DNA of 9,370 nt. Source: Planctomycetota bacterium (GTDB lineage: Bacteria > Planctomycetota > Phycisphaerae > WQYP01). Positions 1 through 5,451 of this stretch are shown here, piece after piece. The DNA lies in contig JAJZNY010000407.1 in assembly GCA_021852245.1 (NCBI GenBank), positions 1 through 9,370 on the forward strand, read 5' to 3'. Position 1 is the stretch's first letter; each line of letters starts with the position of its first letter. The notes under the pieces were generated by a model. The model was not told the DNA's origin. It searched no databases and saw only the letters and a program-made list of their open reading frames with translations. Position numbers and translations under genes: made by a program.

Positions 1-191
1 GTAGGTGTAGCCATCGACGGTGGTGCCTGCGGCATTGACCCAGTTCTGATCGACGACGCGGCCGAAGCGGTCGAGGCCGACATATTGATCCCCGCCCGAG
101 CCGATGGCGCCGGAGGCGCCGAGGAGGCAGTCAGCGATGCCGCCCGATCCGGCTCCGCGATCCCTCTTTGATGCTTCATTAACTGCGACCA
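1..191 (-). CDS. RHS/YD-repeat protein fragment, 5'-truncated, continues beyond window
   Basis: Read on the minus strand, the open frame from the ATG at 191 gives MVAVNEASKRDRG and then, from about base 105 downward, GGDQYVGLDRFGRVVDQNW followed by VNAAGTTVDGYTY. The second part resembles the middle of the RHS core (YD-type repeats) of planctomycete RHS proteins, which are large surface or secreted proteins that often carry toxic C-terminal tips. The N-terminal signal peptide and most of the RHS shell are absent, so this is a fragment, either a displaced orphan piece or a pseudogene. The start at 191 was chosen because a GGGG tract lies 7 nt upstream and the same position starts the second RHS fragment. 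The frame stays open to base 312, with another ATG at 228. The start lies inside repeat copy 1. The 3' end is outside the window. Confidence 0.6.
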
Positions 192-254
192 TAACACGGC
201 CCCAAAATGCGACTGCTGCGGGAATCATAACGCGCCGGGGCGGTGGGCGGAAGT
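168..254 (-). repeat. Dispersed ~80-bp repeat, copy 1
   Basis: One of three same-orientation copies of a GC-rich element. Minus-strand landmarks in order are TTCCGCC, CACCGCCCCGGCGCGTTATG, CATTTTGGGGCCG, TTATGGTCGC and AATGAAGCATCAA. It shares about two thirds of its bases with copy 2 across the central 43 bp and perfectly matches it over the GCGCGTTATGATT stretch. It lies directly 5' of the RHS fragment that leaves the window and supplies that frame with a start codon. It also cuts short a possible 33-residue ORF coming from the right. No terminal inverted repeats or target duplications are evident. Confidence 0.75.
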
Positions 255-326
255 CGCCGCGGCGCACGGAAGTTGCCGCGACGGCAGGGCCACGGCCGCC
301 GCCGAAGCCTGCTCACGCTGGTCCAT
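225..326 (-). CDS. Possible small ORF ending inside repeat copy 1
   Basis: On the minus strand an AGGAG tract lies 7 nt before an ATG at 326. The frame encodes 33 residues beginning MDQREQASAAAVALP, is rich in alanine and arginine, and stops at a TGA inside repeat copy 1. The initiation signal is good. The peptide is not recognised and its composition is what GC-rich noncoding DNA would also give. It may be the surviving 5' end of a gene broken where the repeat and RHS fragment were joined, or it may be meaningless. It lies 165 bp downstream of the membrane protein gene. Confidence 0.2.
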   Translation of the reverse strand: MDQREQASAAAVALPSRQLPCAAATSAHRPGAL

Positions 327-490
327 CGATCTGCTCCTGAAAATCCAAACAACAGATCAGAATCTACACGCCCCAAAAATCCCCGCCGGATGCACTTCGC
401 CGGACGTTCACGCGCAACGTGCACTTACGAATTCAGGGTTCTGATTCTTTTACCTTGCCTTCCAATTTTTAGATATTATTCCGTGGCTGC

Positions 491-1240
491 TTATCCCGTA
501 CGTGAGTGCGGATGGAGCACCTCCATATGAACGCTCATGGGAACTTGGTTGTCCAGTTGTAATTTCACACCCACAGCCGCGATGCCAATTCCGGATAACA
601 GGAGTAGCGACACGGCAACGACCAAGATCCGTCGGATGAGCGACTTTTCGCGCAGCCTCCGAATATTAAATAGTAACGCTACCACCGCACCGGATGCTGC
701 GACAGCTACGCCAATTCGGAATATCTCAATGCCTAACCAAAAGCTCCTTATTGGGCCGTTTGAAAGGGCGTCCGCATGGTGGGCGGCGCTAACGGCCCAA
801 AGAGCTTGATCCGCGCAAATTAATATTTGGCTGATTAATCCGAAATTTAGCATTGCCTGTGCTGTATTCATCTGGCCAGGGGGCTGAGGCAGGCCGGGCC
901 ATGGGAACCCAGCCGCCGGATTGGCCAATTGTGCAAGGCCCTCTTCCGATCTGAGAAACCGTCTCCACCCCCGATAAAACCAACCGCAAATTAAAAGATA
1001 AACTGCCAAAAATATTAGCACTACTGATGCTGAACCTACGAGAAAAAAGAGCGGACGCTTAGCCAACAAGGCGACATCATCTCGAATACCGGTGCCCATA
1101 AAAAGGAACATTTCGCCAATGGATAGGGTAAAGAGGCAGAATATGGGAAAGAGCGCCCGAAAAATTAAGAGGAAGCCTTGTAGGCGCACGCGAGGATGAT
1201 CAACGGATGGTGGGTATACCCCAATTGCTCTGTTTGGCAC
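491..1240 (-). CDS. Multi-pass membrane protein, candidate RHS-tip immunity protein
   Basis: No family is recognised. The 249-residue product has a short N-terminal arm (MPNRAIGVYPP) and four clear hydrophobic segments, near residues 22-49, 63-87, 168-192 and 203-226, with a weaker one near 129-151. Positive clusters (RGWRRF, RRLREKSLIRR) lie between them. A proline-rich loop (PWPGLPQPPGQ) follows the second segment. I chose the GTG at 1240 because GAGGA lies 6 nt upstream. An in-frame TTG at 1255 would add five residues but would swallow that ribosome binding site. The gene follows the stop of the RHS tip by 47 bp on the same strand, which is the usual place for the cognate immunity gene of a polymorphic toxin. 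That role is inferred only from position. Its base composition is visibly lower in GC than the genes around it, which suggests transfer. Confidence 0.8.
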   Translation of the reverse strand: MPNRAIGVYPPSVDHPRVRLQGFLLIFRALFPIFCLFTLSIGEMFLFMGTGIRDDVALLAKRPLFFLVGSASVVLIFLAVYLLICGWFYRGWRRFLRSEEGLAQLANPAAGFPWPGLPQPPGQMNTAQAMLNFGLISQILICADQALWAVSAAHHADALSNGPIRSFWLGIEIFRIGVAVAASGAVVALLFNIRRLREKSLIRRILVVAVSLLLLSGIGIAAVGVKLQLDNQVPMSVHMEVLHPHSRTG

Positions 1241-1251
1241 GAGTTTTCCTC
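1241..1251 (-). promoter_or_regulatory. Ribosome binding site deciding a GTG start
   Basis: GAGGA at 1251-1247 on the minus strand is followed by a 6-nt spacer (AAACTC) and then GTG at 1240. This places the start of the membrane protein five codons inside the longest open frame, which would begin at TTG 1255. Confidence 0.6.
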
Positions 1252-1287
1252 GCAAAATGCCTTTAGAAATACCGCAAGCCCGAGAAC

Positions 1288-2361
1288 TTATCGAGAGTCT
1301 TTGCAGGGCGCGGCTTGGCTCCCAGCTCCGGCGGAGAAGCCCTCGACACCAAGTTTACTCAGTTCACCTACGATCTCTTTCGCAAGGTCGAACCCAAAGT
1401 TTTCCAATGCCACTTCACTGGCCGCATCCCTAGCAAACTGCGGGTTCATTTCAGCAAAATTCCTCGCTAAGTTCCATTCCCCGAATGACATCGCGGCTTG
1501 GCGGGCGGCGAGGTTCGCTTCTCTAAATGCAGATAACCAGCCGCCGATCCCACCACCTAACAGACCACCCAGCATCGCACTGGCTAGGTCATTATTCCAA
1601 GATTGTCCCGCTCCAATATTATTAAGTGATTGGAAGCCGCCGCTTGCGATGGCACTGGCTCCTCCTGCCGTAAGGGCTTGGGTGAACGTGCCAGCACCAA
1701 CGGCTTCGGCCCCCGACATGGCTGCCTCCGACAAGCCGCCAGTCGCAGCCATCTCAAGTCCGGTCCGCCCGGCTTGTGTAAAATCGCGTGACAAAGAATA
1801 TGCACCGCCTTGACATTGCGCCGAGTCGGTAATCCCCAAATTATCGGTACCACCGAAAGTCAAAGTGTCGGCCACGATAGAGGATCCGCCCTGCGCCCCC
1901 TGCGCCGCGCCAGTCCAGAACGCCCCCGCAACAGCACCGCCGTTTATCCCTGTCGCATCGGCAACTGTTGAACCAACCGTCCTAATGGCTGATCCGACGC
2001 CGTTAACCCAACTTTCTCCCCAATATTCACCGCTTGGGTCGTTCGCCCCCACCGGCGAGGAATCGACGAACTGGTACGTATTGGCACCATTGATGTATTG
2101 GGCCGGGTCCTGCTCCATCCATCGGCCGAGGCTCGGCGAATAGTCGCGATTGCGCTCATAATACAGCCCCGTCACCGTATCCAGCGTCATCCCCTGATAA
2201 AGATTATCCACCAGCGGCTGCGTGCGGCAATGGCTGCGAGTTGCCGGTGCTCGGTTTTCGGCATTGCGGCGGTGGACGCGGCTGTCCCTGCAAGTGCCGG
2301 TCTCGCCACCGCACCCTTCACCGGTGCACTCGGACAACAGGATTTTATTTATCGCGACCAC
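1288..2361 (-). CDS. RHS core end with variable C-terminal tip, 5'-truncated (orphan RHS tip)
   Basis: The 357-residue frame has RHS homology from about residue 48: QPLVDNLYQGMTLDTVTG, then YYERNRDYSPSLGRWMEQDP (67-86), then NGANTYQFV and the DPSG motif (108-111) that closes the RHS core and marks where the variable tip begins. The remaining 245 residues start with a glycine/alanine-rich stretch including ADTLTFGGTDNLGITDSAQ, then a long small-residue hydrophobic region, and end with a helical, charged segment (about 275-345). I recognise no toxin domain or catalytic motif. RHS proteins normally exceed 1000 residues, so the entire secretion and shell part is missing. Residues 1-47 do not look like RHS. 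The GTG start at 2361 has GAGG 7 nt upstream and lies inside repeat copy 2. A core-end fragment plus tip plus neighbouring small gene matches the orphan rhs-tip arrangement. It could also be a nonfunctional remnant. Confidence 0.75.
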   Translation of the reverse strand: MVAINKILLSECTGEGCGGETGTCRDSRVHRRNAENRAPATRSHCRTQPLVDNLYQGMTLDTVTGLYYERNRDYSPSLGRWMEQDPAQYINGANTYQFVDSSPVGANDPSGEYWGESWVNGVGSAIRTVGSTVADATGINGGAVAGAFWTGAAQGAQGGSSIVADTLTFGGTDNLGITDSAQCQGGAYSLSRDFTQAGRTGLEMAATGGLSEAAMSGAEAVGAGTFTQALTAGGASAIASGGFQSLNNIGAGQSWNNDLASAMLGGLLGGGIGGWLSAFREANLAARQAAMSFGEWNLARNFAEMNPQFARDAASEVALENFGFDLAKEIVGELSKLGVEGFSAGAGSQAAPCKDSR

Positions 2362-2423
2362 ACATCGGCCTCAAAATGGAATTCTCCGAGAAATCATAAC
2401 GCGCCGGGGCGGTGCGGGAAACC
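2339..2423 (-). repeat. Dispersed ~80-bp repeat, copy 2
   Basis: Second copy of the element found at 168-254. Minus-strand landmarks are GTTTCCCGCACCGCCCCGGC, GCGTTATGATTTCTCGGAGA, CATTTTGAGGCCG, TGTGTGGTCGC and ATAAATAAAATC. The 22 plus-strand bases 2393-2414 match copy 1 bases 224-245 exactly. It lies between the secreted repeat protein gene and the orphan RHS tip, and the tip's GTG start and Shine-Dalgarno tract lie within it. An overlapping frame starting MGYQMFRMDATKREV at about 2472 runs through the element and stops at its left end. Confidence 0.75.
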
Positions 2424-2526
2424 TCCCGCTTGGTTGCATCCATCCGAAACATTTGATAACCCATACGCTTTTTTTAATAGGTGACTGCCCACATAGTACT
2501 ACCATGGAATCACGAATTCCGGGAAA

Positions 2527-3915
2527 CTACTGGTTCTGCGCCTGCCGGGACTGGTAGCCCTTGGGACTGCGATGAAGGAGCAACTCATAGGCCCGCCGCA
2601 GCGTCGGCGGCAGAGGCCCGGCCAGCGGCACGCATATCTGCGGCGTTCCGCGGAATCCGATCGTCGGGCCGTACTTCTGCGTTGTGAATATCAGCTCCCG
2701 AGGGTACCGCTCAACAGCAACCCAGGCAGCCGCTGGCAGCCTCTCCCCGTGCACCCAAATGACTGCGGCGTACACGTGCGAATGGTCGGCCCCTCCGTAG
2801 CCATGACCACACGGGTACTGGGCGTTGGAAAGGTAACGGAGCGAGTCGTGGTCGCGGTGGCCGCGGAGCGTGACCACGGCGCCCGTCGCATCGGCAAAAG
2901 CGAGCCTCCGAATTGGCCTCGATGTACCCGCGAGGGCCTCCGTCCCGGCGAGCTTGTGCACCGCCGTGCTCCCGGCAGCGTCCGCTTGAGCGCTGGGGCC
3001 CCCACGCAGGAGCCTGAGGTAGAGGGAAAAAAGCTGGAGAGGAACCTGGCCATAGATCGGGCATCGCACCCCGTACATGCGGTACGGGCCCCGCCTGCGG
3101 GCATGACGGGGGATGAACACCAACTGCGGCGGCCACCGCTCGGCAAACACCGTCCAGCTTGAGGGCGTCCGCCCGCCGTCGACCCAAACCCGCACGTGCC
3201 ATTTCCGGCCGGCGGCGAAGAACACGGGACCAATCTCCTGGGCGGATGCGACATAATAGAGCGACGATCGGGTTGAAAGTTTCAGCTCCCGCCGCCGAGA
3301 GTAAAACACGATCTTCTCGAGTGGTGGGGCCTCGTCGAGTACCGGCGGGCTGAATTTGTTATCGTTAAAAGCGAATCCCGAACCCCGCTCCGTTGCTGGT
3401 GGCCGCGCCAGCGCCTGACCGAATGTGCGGTGCCCCTGCGCGAGGGGAGACACCAGGAATCGCCAGAAAGCCCCCAATCTGCGAGGAAACGGGCGGAGCA
3501 GCGGTACCATCGGCACCTCGATACCGCAAGGGGGAGAAACTCCGCGCCCGAAAAACAGCGCCTTGGGGAACCGGCTGACGATGATCCTGGGCCGAATAAT
3601 GGATCCGTCTGCGAATTCGACGGTCGCGTAGTAAACGGATTGCCCTTTCGCTTCGGGCGGCGGTGGGCCGTCCCACAGGCCGCACGCCCTCCATGACGGC
3701 CGCATCGCAAGGGCGATATACCGAAGAGCGCTCCGCGAGGTCAACGTCGCCTCGCGACCGCCGGCGCCCGTCACCAAGATGGCCTTGATCGGCTTCCCTT
3801 CGGGCCATTTTATTCCCGGCGATGTCGGGTGCGCCGCTTTTGCTGCTGCTGCTGCCGCGAGCACCAAGATGCCGCACACAAATGCCGCGCCGCGCCTTGT
3901 CGATTTAATGATCAA
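2527..3915 (-). CDS. Secreted protein of three divergent ~105-115-residue repeats, function unknown
   Basis: The 462-residue product begins with a classical signal peptide: basic MIIKSTRR, a hydrophobic core, and a likely AKA-A cleavage near residue 28. The mature part contains three related units, about 43-155, 201-303 and 336-447. Each has a strand ending in (T/S)xRSxL(R/Y)Y or a variant, a Y/W-rich strand ending in a D/H-G turn, then R(F/W/Y)PxxL(F/V/I)F (KALFF 118-122, QLVFI 264-268, ELIFT 407-411), then a VPL motif (137, 291, 429) followed by a helix ending in F/Y-x-x-L-L. Linkers between units are proline- and alanine-rich. No enzyme motif is visible, so a binding or structural role in the periplasm or outside the cell is possible but inferred. 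The start is TTG at 3915, with GGAGG 4 nt upstream and no in-frame ATG nearby. The gene sits 46 bp after the hypothetical gene at 3962-4315. GC is very high, near 75% in places. Confidence 0.8.
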   Translation of the reverse strand: MIIKSTRRGAAFVCGILVLAAAAAAKAAHPTSPGIKWPEGKPIKAILVTGAGGREATLTSRSALRYIALAMRPSWRACGLWDGPPPPEAKGQSVYYATVEFADGSIIRPRIIVSRFPKALFFGRGVSPPCGIEVPMVPLLRPFPRRLGAFWRFLVSPLAQGHRTFGQALARPPATERGSGFAFNDNKFSPPVLDEAPPLEKIVFYSRRRELKLSTRSSLYYVASAQEIGPVFFAAGRKWHVRVWVDGGRTPSSWTVFAERWPPQLVFIPRHARRRGPYRMYGVRCPIYGQVPLQLFSLYLRLLRGGPSAQADAAGSTAVHKLAGTEALAGTSRPIRRLAFADATGAVVTLRGHRDHDSLRYLSNAQYPCGHGYGGADHSHVYAAVIWVHGERLPAAAWVAVERYPRELIFTTQKYGPTIGFRGTPQICVPLAGPLPPTLRRAYELLLHRSPKGYQSRQAQNQ

Positions 3916-3924
3916 GCTGCCTCC
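3916..3924 (-). promoter_or_regulatory. Strong ribosome binding site before a TTG start
   Basis: GGAGG at 3924-3920 on the minus strand lies 4 nt before TTG at 3915. It supports TTG as the real start of the secreted repeat protein, since the signal peptide begins immediately and no ATG or GTG is available in that frame nearby. Confidence 0.55.
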
Positions 3925-3961
3925 ACTGGCCGGTGAGCCTGGCCGTAATCCCCTGTAATCG

Positions 3962-4315
3962 TTAACCCTTTAATATCTTCTTGAGCACGCCACGGAGGTC
4001 CTTTGCAAGGTTCACGTAGGCCCCGGTCCCTGCCTCAAACAGCGGGTGATAACCCTCGGTGGCCCCGGGCCCCTTCCGTTGGCCCTGCCACTGGGTCTCG
4101 TAATTCCTCACCTCTACCGTCCTCCGCAGCCACTTTATCCTGCCGTGCCCGCAGTTCCATCCATACCACTGCACCGTGTGGGTTGCCTTCAACCTCCAAA
4201 GCCAGCGCACCGAGCTGATGGTTAGGTCGTTTTCGATAGCCTTCGCCCAAACCTCGGCCGCCTCTACCGGTGGCAGGCGTGCGTGGCCCTGGGCGGCGGG
4301 AAGTTCTCGAAACAT
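3962..4315 (-). CDS. Hypothetical protein, 117 residues
   Basis: Not recognised. The product is soluble-looking and basic, with no signal peptide or membrane helix. Visible features are a tryptophan-rich middle (RWLWRLKATHTVQWYGW, about residues 37-53), a glycine/glutamine-rich stretch (QWQGQRKGPGATEGYHP) and a basic amphipathic C-terminus (KDLRGVLKKILKG). The ATG at 4315 is preferred over the adjacent TTG at 4318. A TAA lies immediately upstream in frame, so the protein cannot extend further. No convincing ribosome binding site precedes it, so the frame could be the remnant of a longer gene. It precedes the secreted repeat protein by 46 bp on the same strand, so the two may be co-transcribed. 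Confidence 0.5.
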   Translation of the reverse strand: MFRELPAAQGHARLPPVEAAEVWAKAIENDLTISSVRWLWRLKATHTVQWYGWNCGHGRIKWLRRTVEVRNYETQWQGQRKGPGATEGYHPLFEAGTGAYVNLAKDLRGVLKKILKG

Positions 4316-4473
4316 CAATTAGTCCGACTATTCGACGACCCCGGAAGCCAACTCCCCGGAATCGTAGTTTCTACCGCCGCCCGATGCAAGTTTTTATCCC
4401 GCGAGATTCGCCACCCTGGGGGTCGAGGCTACACGCGGCGCCTGAAATGCGCCTCTCCGCACTCGATCTTCGA

Positions 4474-4854
4474 TTAGAAGAAATTCACAGCGACGGTGGC
4501 CACGGCGCAGACTCCGCACAGAATGAGCAGCCAAGCGCGCCACCGCGGCATCCGTGGCGGCGCCACCCCGGCCTCGATCAGTTCCGCGCGCGAGGCCGAA
4601 GCCGCCTCCCAGGACTGAATCATGAACGTCGCCAAGAACGCTACCCCCATGTCGCCAAATCGGAAGGGCCTCCTAAGCACCTCGGCCCCGATAAACTCCG
4701 CCGCGACAACCAGTACGATGACACACTGACTGAACGTGGAGGTCCACGCTAAATATGGCTCCGGACGCCAAACCCTTTGGCGTCCGGACTGTCGGGGCCG
4801 TGTATCGCCGGCCAGCCCATAATTCATCTCGTTTTCGTTGTTGCTCTCAGCCAT
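4474..4854 (-). CDS. Small three-helix membrane protein, function unknown
   Basis: The 126-residue product has a polar N-terminus (MAESNNENEMNYG) and then three hydrophobic segments: about 40-58 (SQCVIVLVVAAEFIGAEVL), 67-81 (around GVAFLATFMIQSW) and 107-126 (WLLILCGVCAVATVAVNFF, running to the C-terminus). No family is recognised. The start ATG at 4854 has GGGAG 8 nt upstream. The codons for GRQRVWRP coincide with a perfect 12-bp inverted repeat. The gene stands 155 bp upstream of the hypothetical gene at 3962-4315 and points the same way. Small membrane proteins near RHS loci can be immunity proteins, but nothing here shows that. Confidence 0.6.
   Translation of the reverse strand: MAESNNENEMNYGLAGDTRPRQSGRQRVWRPEPYLAWTSTFSQCVIVLVVAAEFIGAEVLRRPFRFGDMGVAFLATFMIQSWEAASASRAELIEAGVAPPRMPRWRAWLLILCGVCAVATVAVNFF
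4761..4787. repeat. Perfect 12-bp inverted repeat with 3-nt loop
   Basis: CCGGACGCCAAA (4761-4772), loop CCC, TTTGGCGTCCGG (4776-4787). The arms are exactly complementary. It lies inside the coding sequence of the small membrane protein, about 70 bp after its start codon. No T-run follows on either strand, so it is not a normal intrinsic terminator. As RNA it would make a very stable hairpin in the 5' part of the message. Confidence 0.85.
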
Positions 4855-4886
4855 ATCAGGAACTCCCGTTGCACGAGAAGCTAATG

Positions 4887-5045
4887 TCAGGCGGCAGTTT
4901 GAAGGCCCGCACGCACTTCCACACCGGTTTCTACGGCGTCACAATCTGCTCGGGCGGACCGAGCCAACTCCATAGCCCACCCACCGACCGAGCGTCGGCG
5001 ACCCGCCTTTGAGCTGGGCATTGATTTGTCATTGATGGCGACCAT
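4887..5045 (-). CDS. Possible 52-residue ORF opened by repeat copy 3
   Basis: The minus-strand ATG at 5045 lies within repeat copy 3, with GGGG 5 nt upstream. The frame begins MVAINDKSMPSSKAGRRRSV, continues with alanine/arginine-rich sequence and stops 32 bp before the ATG of the small membrane protein. The first five residues match the start of the frames opened by repeat copies 1 (MVAVN) and 2 (MVAIN). The remainder is not recognised. It could be a leader peptide, the truncated end of a lost gene, or an accidental frame. Confidence 0.25.
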   Translation of the reverse strand: MVAINDKSMPSSKAGRRRSVGGWAMELARSARADCDAVETGVEVRAGLQTAA

Positions 5046-5102
5046 GCGAGCCCCAACATTTCAGTTACTCCGAGGAAGTTAACGCGCGGGGCAGGCGGAA
5101 TC
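5021..5102 (-). repeat. Dispersed ~80-bp repeat, copy 3 (diverged)
   Basis: Third and least conserved copy. Minus-strand landmarks are GATTCCGCCTGCCCCGCGCG, TTAAC, TCCTCGGAGTAA, ATGTTGGGGC, ATGGTCGCCATCAATGA and AAATCAA. Its left end (5021-5043) matches copy 1 (168-190) at 17 of 23 positions, and CTCGGAG is shared with copy 2. Distances between landmarks are the same as in the other copies to within about one base. It has no RHS sequence beside it. Downstream on the minus strand are a possible 52-residue ORF and then the small membrane protein gene. Confidence 0.6.
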
Positions 5103-5451
5103 AAGCCACTGCCGAGACGCCCGCCCCCCCCAAAGGCCTCTGCGAACGTTATTTACCTCTGCGCACCTTCTTTGCCTCTGCGGTAAAAACAGCCCATTAC
5201 ATCACGCGTCAGCATGAAACCTGCTTGCTCCACTTTCACCTCTCTGGCGGCGCGGCCGCCCGCCCTCTGCGGTTAATGCCCGTTTTCACCGCAGTGGCCC
5301 GGTGAGCCGACCCCGGAGCTTGCAGCCTGGACGGAAAGCCCAAGATCGACGTCACAACCCTCCGGGCTGTACCGTAATAAAACTCTTGCCATGCCTGCCG
5401 GCGTCTGCATGTCCTACAATTTGGCGGTTGCACCGGCTTCGGGGAAGATGA
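5103..5451. other. Intergenic region without a convincing gene
   Basis: After repeat copy 3 comes a C-rich tract (5121-5131), then the CCTCTGCG repeats described separately, then GC-rich sequence up to the hydrolase gene. It must contain the plus-strand promoter for that gene. A TACAAT at 5415-5420 could be a -10 element, but the only TTGCCA nearby lies 23 bp upstream of it, which is too far, so I do not call a promoter. A 65-codon minus-strand frame at 5236-5433 has no family resemblance and is not called. Confidence 0.6.
5137..5272. repeat. CCTCTGCG direct repeats (reverse: CGCAGAGG)
   Basis: CCTCTGCG occurs at 5137-5144, 5156-5163 and 5175-5182, exactly 19 bp apart, and again at 5264-5271. 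The third and fourth are followed by GGTAAAAAC and GGTTAATGC, so they share a slightly longer core CCTCTGCGGT. On the minus strand they read CCGCAGAGG. They resemble the short CGCAGAGG-type intergenic repeats scattered through many environmental bacterial genomes, whose role I do not know. The array is too short and its units too small to be a CRISPR. Confidence 0.65.

Noticed and set aside
1196..1813. A 205-codon plus-strand open frame opposite the RHS tip
   Set aside because: The minus strand carries clear RHS core sequence and the plus frame is proline/alanine-rich without motifs.
2465..2526. An intrinsic terminator after the secreted repeat protein
   Set aside because: A short stem (GGAAT/ATTCC) is present but the A/T run is on the wrong side and no T-run follows the stem on the minus strand.
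2572..3162. A 196-codon plus-strand open frame
   Set aside because: It is antisense to the secreted repeat protein, is rich in Arg, Pro and Gly, and has no signal peptide or motif. The minus-strand frame has a signal peptide, internal repeats and a ribosome binding site.
4325..4375. A possible fourth, degraded copy of the ~80-bp repeat
   Set aside because: A few blocks (CGACC, CCGGAATC) are in the right order, but spacing and the start-codon region do not match.
5021..5102. The repeat as an integron attC site
   Set aside because: The GTTA/TAAC cores look suggestive, but they do not fit the GTTRRRY and RYYYAAC pair, no matching imperfect hairpin is seen, and there is no integrase.
5137..5272. 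A CRISPR array
   Set aside because: Units are only 8-9 bp, spacers about 11 bp, there are four units, and no cas gene is nearby.
5386..5420. A sigma-70-type promoter for the hydrolase (TTGCCA and TACAAT)
   Set aside because: The two hexamers are 23 bp apart, well outside the usual 16-18 bp.
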